NCBI GenBank assembly: GCA_014904985.1
Contig: MU128964.1
Coordinates: 218,132 to 282,131 of the forward strand
Length of the DNA stretch: 64,000 nt
Source of the DNA: Hydnum rufescens UP504
Lineage: Eukaryota > Basidiomycota > Agaricomycetes > Cantharellales > Hydnaceae
Reading direction: 5' to 3'
Shown here: positions 58,798 through 64,000 of the stretch, in pieces
Layout: every line of letters begins with the position of its first letter
Position numbering within the stretch: position 1 is the first letter of the stretch
The notes under the pieces: model-generated
Told to the model about the DNA's origin: nothing
The model's database searches: none
The model's input: the letters and a program-made list of their open reading frames with translations, nothing else
Translations under genes and position numbers: made by a program

Positions 58798-60438
58798 ATG
58801 TCGACCCCATCGTCGAGCACGACGCCGTTCTGGGAACAGGCCTGGAAGGATGCACAACCGGCGCTTAGCTCCATTCGGGCATCACTTGCTTCTTTTCCAG
58901 CGCTGTCTCCCCGTATTCTCCGTGTAGGACAGCTTGATGCTGAATTACTCGACCAAGAACTGTTAGGCGTCCTTAAGGAGCCCGTAAACAAAGCACTAGG
59001 TCAGATAAAGGTCCGCTCTCACTCGATCTCCACTCGTAGTTACAAATGGATCTTTTTGACTTATCTCATAGTCTGCATATGAAACTCGCTTTGACCCCGA
59101 GGTCGCACTTGTCATTGCCACTGTGCTGTACAAATTCTCCATGTGGGATCAGGGTGCCACATACGGCGCAAAGCTCCAAGATCTTAAATACCGTGCCTCA
59201 CGGGCACCACACCCTACCAACCTAACTCGTATGTCGACTTTCATTATACGCTGACTCTTCTCCAGATTGCGTTTATTTTATTATGTTGTGTATCTAAGCA
59301 TCTGGTCTCCCGCGGAGGTCTTTATTATTGCATGCGGCACTGACGGTCCTCCTTCCTTACCTCCACACTCGAATACGCATGTATGCGCTCGACCGTGCGT
59401 GGCCCGATGCGCCGTCGAACCATCGGAAGCGGAAGACATGGGATTTTCTAGTACGACTCGAGTCTATCCATTCTACGCTCAGCCTATTTGGTTTCATCGC
59501 ATTTCTCTATGATGGACGGTATGCTACTCTGGATTTCTACCTCGTGCGCGAGTTATATAATTCTTCTCTGCGCAATGCAGGTATCGCACTATCGCAGATC
59601 GGATACTGAGACTAAGGCTCGTCCCGGCGCGTCCAATAGTGACTCGCAACGTGAGTTACGAATTCATGAATCGTCAAATGGTTTGGCACTCCTTCACGGT
59701 GGGTAAAATAAACTTGCTATTTAACAAAATCGCCCACTTCTGCACATGCTAAAATAAATTTCTTGGACGCTGTTTCGTCGCAATCTCTAGGAATTCTTAA
59801 TATTCCTGGTCCCCTTGGTGAACACTCCAACAATCCGGAGGAAGATCGCCAAGGTGTACTCTAATGCACACCCGAGCGCGCTTCTCTCCCTTGTAAGCTT
59901 CGCATCCTCATCGTCCACTTCACCAGAAAACGGCAAAGGGAATGGATCCGCGTCACTTCCCGCACGGCGTGGGAAGTATTGGACGTTCCCACCCGACCAG
60001 TGTGCGATCTGCGCCTCGAACGCGTCGTACAACATTTCCAACATCACTGGTGGCACCGCTGCCATTTACCCTTCTTATCGGATCACGGGAGTGCAGAATG
60101 AATACGCTCACGAACTTGGGGAAGACGAGGACAAGGACGCGATGCCGTCGTACCCCATCACGACCCCGTATATCACGTCGTGTGGACACGTGTACTGCTA
60201 TTTCTGTCTTTCTGAGAAGATGATAAGCGCAGCGAAAGATTTAGCGGACGGGGGAGGCGGAGATGAAGGATCAATGTGGGAGTGTTTGCGATGTGGGGAA
60301 GGTGTGAGGACTTGTGAGCGCCTCGTGGGTGTTGATAAAAGCGAGAGTGATAGTGTGTCCGATTTGGAAGTCGACGGGCGGAGTGATCGCATAAGCGACA
60401 TTGGGGAGGATATAGATGCCGAGTATTCGGCGGGCTAG
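58798..60438 (+). CDS. PEX2: Peroxin-2, peroxisomal RING E3 ligase
   Basis: PEX2, with PEX10 and PEX12, forms the ubiquitin ligase channel that recycles the import receptor PEX5. Exons 58798-59010, 59072-59228, 59299-59518, 59581-59698, 59791-60438 total 1356 nt, 451 residues, all phases exact. The Pex2/Pex12 N-terminal membrane region includes DPEVALVIATVLYKFSMW, GLPRRSLLLHAALTVLLPYL and IADRILRLRLVPARP. The C-terminal RING has CAICASNA, TSCGHVYCYFC and CLRCGEG. The acidic Ser-rich tail (SESDSVSDLEVDG) is longer than in many relatives. Confidence 0.93.
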
Positions 60439-61316
60439 GGATTGTGGGCTGACTATTCCTTCAGATGTCTCCCCTGGATGGATCAACCCTCTGTACGGAC
60501 TGCTGGGGTTCGGCGGTCTATGTGTCATTCTGCATGCGACATCCTTTATGGTGATATGATCATCTAACACGTTTCTCTGGGAGACCGTTAAGTCGAGAGA
60601 CACATTACATGTACGCTACATGCATCTAATGGCTGGATCAAACAGAGATACCATCGTGCGAAATGCGGCATCCGGTCAGCGAGACACCATACTATCCCTT
60701 GGAGCAGACGGGCGAGTTTCCGCTCCCAGAATTTACTGGGCTGGGCTACGACAATGATGTTCATGGCCGGACGGGCAGAAATGCGGACATCCGATACTGA
60801 AAGCGAATATCGACAACCATATCTTGTTCCCATCAACATTCTAGTCGTTAAGACGCACGCACAATGCATATGTCGCCTTGAGAGTCAAAGCATGGAATCA
60901 GCATGAAGTAAGAGGGTGCGGAATTTTGAAGTGAGTGAATAATGGGACCATTCTGGAGAAATATACGGCTTGCAGATTGTGGCCTCGAAACCGAAGCTAG
61001 GACATTAGTTACTGTTGATCGTCGTTCATGCGTATGATATCATGGTTGTGATTCAATCCGGGGATCCTGATAGTTTCAAAAAAATGGCAGTCCCACCTCG
61101 CGACTTGGGAGCGAGTTGAGTGCGCCTTGGACGAGCAATTGAGCATCTTATGAAGTGGCAGGATTGGATTATCCACGGAAACTTATAGTGTGAATGCCCT
61201 GTACAGAACACCCGCAACCTGTTGCAGTTCCAGGACGTAGTTGATGGGAAACATTAGACACCTTGAAGGCTCGGTTGGACTCTAGAGGTGACAACGGAGC
61301 TTGCCGAATCGCACTA
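60439..61316. other. Intergenic
   Basis: The 3' flank of PEX2 and 5' flank of the nuclease-kinase gene. No gene is seen. Confidence 0.4.
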
Positions 61317-62751
61317 ATGGAAACCACACTTCCAGATCTTCCGTTTACCGATTATGGGCCCGCAGTTCTAGGTCAATTCCATAGTGCTGTGAGAGCGACG
61401 CCGTGGAAATATCCTAGGACCGATCTTCAAGTCTTGCGCCCATGGACCACGTTTCCTGCTGACATCCATGACGCTATCCAATCTGCGCCTGCTTTCGCCA
61501 CTTTATCTTCTGCTGCGTTTTCTATTGGGCTTCCTGGGAGTCTCGACGTGTGCAATGTGAACAGGACGTTCGTACCCATGCAACAGTTGAATTACACCTT
61601 CGGGTTGAGCGAGTGGTCAATCGGCTCGGGGTGGTGGGGGATTTTCAGACAGAGGGAAGTGGAAATACTACCGTCATAGGGAGTCCCGACTTCTCATGGG
61701 TCATGGATCGTGACCGCCCACACCCGAAACTTGTGGTATGAGCACCAGCGACTACCTACCAGTGGACTTGTGCTGTTTCCCGCTCTCATAGGTCGAATAC
61801 AAGCCTTGGTGGATCGCAAACTTAGAAAACCTTCCTGCTGCCTTCGAAAATCCTGGTGCCAGCATCCACTCCCGACAATCGCTGGATGCGCTCGAACAAG
61901 TCTACGGATACATGACTTTCAATGACAACAAATTTGGTATCCTCAGCAATTGGCATCATGCCTGGTTCCTTCGGCGCGTTGAGACATCCCATTGCAAGAC
62001 CCTAGAGTACTTTCATGTTGAACTGGGTGGTCTTAACCCACCAGTCTCAATGTTGAAAGCATGGGTTGGCCTCGTGTTGCTCGCCGACGGTGACTGGTTC
62101 TATTCATCCCCTACCCCCATGCGCTTTCCTCCTGCTCGATACTTTGCAAACAACGCAGAAGGCTGGAAGGATCGGAAGAAAGCCATTCGAACTGCCGGAG
62201 ACTATCATGCCCCCCTTGTCGATGGCACATACGAGTGCCTTGAACTTGACTTTCAGCTCTGTCATTTCGACACCAGCACTTCTCGTGATGGACCAGGTTG
62301 TGTGATGAATGTGCGACTTCCACAACCAAATCCCGGGGGACGTGACCTCCACGCCGTGTGCAAAATTGTTGATGTTTTGCATGATCCGGATGCTGGAGAT
62401 TTGCTACGAGATGAAGCTGATGCTTATGCGGCTCTGCAACCTCTCCAAGGTTCTGTTATCCCCACATTTTACGGTTTCTATGAAGTCTGGGGGATTCTGA
62501 GGCTCCTTGCCTTGGAACCTGTCGGCGAGGCCATTCCCGAAGATGAAGAAATTGACGAGACTCTTTGGAACGAGATGAGGGATGCTCTCCAACGCATCCA
62601 CGATGCCGGGTACATCCACGGCGATATCGCGCGTCGCAACTTTTGCAGGACAGAAGAAGGTACTGTTTTTTTGGTCGACTTGGAGAGGTGTCGACTTGCA
62701 CAGGACCCATCTGAGCAGGATGATGAGATGGATGAAGTGGACTCATTGTAG
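61317..62751 (+). CDS. PD-(D/E)XK-like domain fused to protein-kinase-like domain
   Basis: Exons 61317-61735 and 61792-62751; with one missing G near 61603-61605 (GGG to GGGG) the total is 1380 nt, 459 residues. The N-terminal part has a PD...ExK arrangement (GSPDFSWVMD, then KLVVEYKPWW about 15 residues on), resembling PD-(D/E)XK nuclease folds. A mixed linker follows (FGILSNWHHAWFLRRVE). The C-terminal part resembles a protein kinase: possible Lys in AVCKIVDV, catalytic loop HGDIARRNF (HxDx4N pattern) and VDLER in place of DFG. Fungi and oomycetes carry expanded REase-kinase proteins, including Crinkler-type effectors; membership here is inferred. No signal peptide is seen. The start ATG is unsure by a few codons, as the open frame extends upstream without another ATG. 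Confidence 0.7.
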
Positions 62752-62879
62752 ATTCTAATAATTGTTGCCTCTGAGGAACCAGACTGGGCTTCAATTCTTA
62801 ATTTCTCCACTTGTCCACATATACAGCAGAATGTGGCCTTGGAGCCATAATGTTAGTACTATACCTCTCCAACTCGTTT

Positions 62880-64000
62880 TCATTTCTTCTCCAATCCTAC
62901 TATCTTCTCCCATACTTTAGCTTCGTCCTCCTGTACCTTGGCATAAATGTCGGCGGCAGTCTTCGCTTCGTGATTTCGCTTGATGAACTGTCCTGCAATA
63001 TTATATCCAATCTCTTCCTTCTGACGACGAATGGCCCCTCGCAAGCGTGTGCGAAGCCGAATGAGAACGGCACGCATCGTCCGGTTGGTTGCGATCTGGT
63101 GATGGTGAGTCTTGAGAAGAAAGAACATGATGCGGGATACGAGGACGGTGTTCCATTCCTGCATTTCATTCCATCCTTCAGTCCATGAAGGGGAGGCGAA
63201 TACGAGCCCTGAATCAATACGTACCCTCAAAGCCCACTCGTTCAGGTACACCAATAACGAGACCACTTTCCCAAACGGGAGCACGAGCAACGCATCAAAG
63301 AGCCCCGTGCTGCGCACTTTCTCCACCTTCCTGAACACATATGCTCCGGACTTAGATCCAGCGTGGCCAGAGTAGCGTGCCGCGCAGGGGGGGAGGGATT
63401 CCGGATTGCGCGAAGCCGCTCGCTCTTCGTAATACGCGCGAAACGTCCCGCGTTCGTGATCCGCGACGTCGATCACTTCGACGTGTCGGACGTTGCTGCT
63501 CACGATTCGCCTCTTCGGCTTCAGCATCCGCCACGCCGCTGCCGATCGGGGCGTCAGAACGACTGAGCATGTCTGCGATACCTTTTTCGTAGATGGCCTC
63601 CAGCTCCTTTTCTTGCTCTTCCTCGAGGAATAACTAACCAACCCAAGAGACAGAATGACATCAGTTAGAGAGCTGCGCTCCGAGGAATCGGATTGAACGG
63701 TACGCCTCACCAGCTCATCAGTTTTCTCCCAGACTCGAATAAGCTTGTCATGTGAACCAGTGACGACGAATTTACCCGAATTACTGATGACATCTCTCCA
63801 TGATGCCCGTTCAGTTTTCGAATATTCTCGAACTGGTGTTATACAGGCACGTTCCTGTCAGACCCTGCATAGAGCCCCATTCGATCCAAGTCATAGACAG
63901 CTTACCTTATCGCCGTCCCAGTATTTGAGCAGTTTATCCCTGCTCGCCGTCCAGAAATAATGGCTATGCCCTCTATCACCCTTGGTCCAATCGATTTCGC
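62880..64000 (-). CDS. UTP12: U3 snoRNP WD-repeat protein Utp12/WDR3, C-terminal part
   Basis: Utp12 (Dip2; human WDR3) is a UTP-B subunit of the small-subunit processome in the nucleolus. Only the C-terminal part is inside the window; the gene continues beyond 64000. The last exons are 63225-about 63700 and 63158-62880. Motifs: last WD repeat (YYFWTASRDKLLKYWDGD; KFVVTGSHDKLIRVWEKTD), then the Utp12 domain (LLVLPFGKVVSLLVYLNEW, VSRIMFFLLKTHHHQI, EEIGYNIAGQFIKRNHEAKT). A frame change occurs near 63500 between ADAEAEEAN and VRHVEVIDVADHER, and another near 63800 between NGHHGE and VISNSGKFVV. Exact joins there are unsure and probably affected by indels. Confidence 0.85.

Noticed and set aside
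1..64000. CRISPR arrays, bacterial operons, ribosome binding sites
   Set aside because: Introns and gene families show a eukaryotic nuclear genome; no spaced repeat array is present.
1..64000. tRNA or rRNA genes
   Set aside because: No convincing B-box/T-arm or rRNA core was recognised by eye; a tRNAscan-SE run would be decisive.

Overview
The window is nuclear DNA of a filamentous fungus, almost certainly a basidiomycete (Agaricomycetes-like). Genes carry many short introns (about 40-90 nt, mostly GT-AG), both strands are densely coded, and the families are typical: an NWD-type NACHT/WD40 protein, peroxins, ERMES and COG subunits, and a fused LeuC-LeuD isopropylmalate dehydratase. Exon joins given below were derived by hand from frame continuity, splice signals and recalled family motifs; no search was run.

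Layout. 1-8.1 kb is a mobile-element nest: a decayed plus-strand hAT transposase gene split by a nearly complete Copia LTR retrotransposon (2121-6884, minus strand) with 237-bp LTRs, a 5-bp target duplication, a polypurine tract and a primer site matching the initiator-tRNA anticodon arm. 8.6-13.0 kb is an NLR-like NACHT-WD40 gene with about 12 highly similar 42-residue WD repeats. 13.6-36.1 kb is a conserved block: PI31 proteasome regulator (-), an acidic-tailed unknown (+), a membrane RING protein (-), HEI10-like meiotic RING protein (+), a small membrane protein (-), a 1115-aa disordered protein (-), Leu1 (-), a nuclear acidic protein (+), mitochondrial EF-G2/Mef2 (-), COG7 (+) and Mdm10 (-). 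36.4-48 kb is poor in recognisable genes apart from a nuclear low-complexity protein and two directly repeated paraoxonase/arylesterase-like beta-propeller genes (-). 48-60.4 kb holds Pcf11 (-), a VTT/Tvp38-like membrane protein (+), an LPA acyltransferase-like protein (-) and PEX2 (+). 61.3-62.8 kb encodes a PD-(D/E)XK-like domain fused to a protein-kinase-like domain. The right edge cuts the UTP12/WDR3 gene (-).

How the genes relate. Most are unlinked housekeeping functions: mRNA 3' end formation (Pcf11), ribosome biogenesis (Utp12), Golgi tethering (COG7), ER-mitochondria contact (Mdm10), peroxisomal ubiquitination (PEX2), leucine synthesis (Leu1), mitochondrial ribosome recycling (Mef2) and meiotic crossover control (HEI10). 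Two pairs, MEF2/COG7 and LPA acyltransferase/PEX2, are head to head with 39 and 46 bp between start codons. The accessory genes of most interest are the NLR, the nuclease-kinase fusion and the duplicated paraoxonase-like genes.

Caution: many conserved genes (HEI10, MEF2 twice, COG7, MDM10 three times, the kinase, one paraoxonase copy) need single-nucleotide corrections, nearly all one missing base in a short homopolymer. This looks like uncorrected sequencing indels rather than biology, so these genes are annotated as genes, not pseudogenes.
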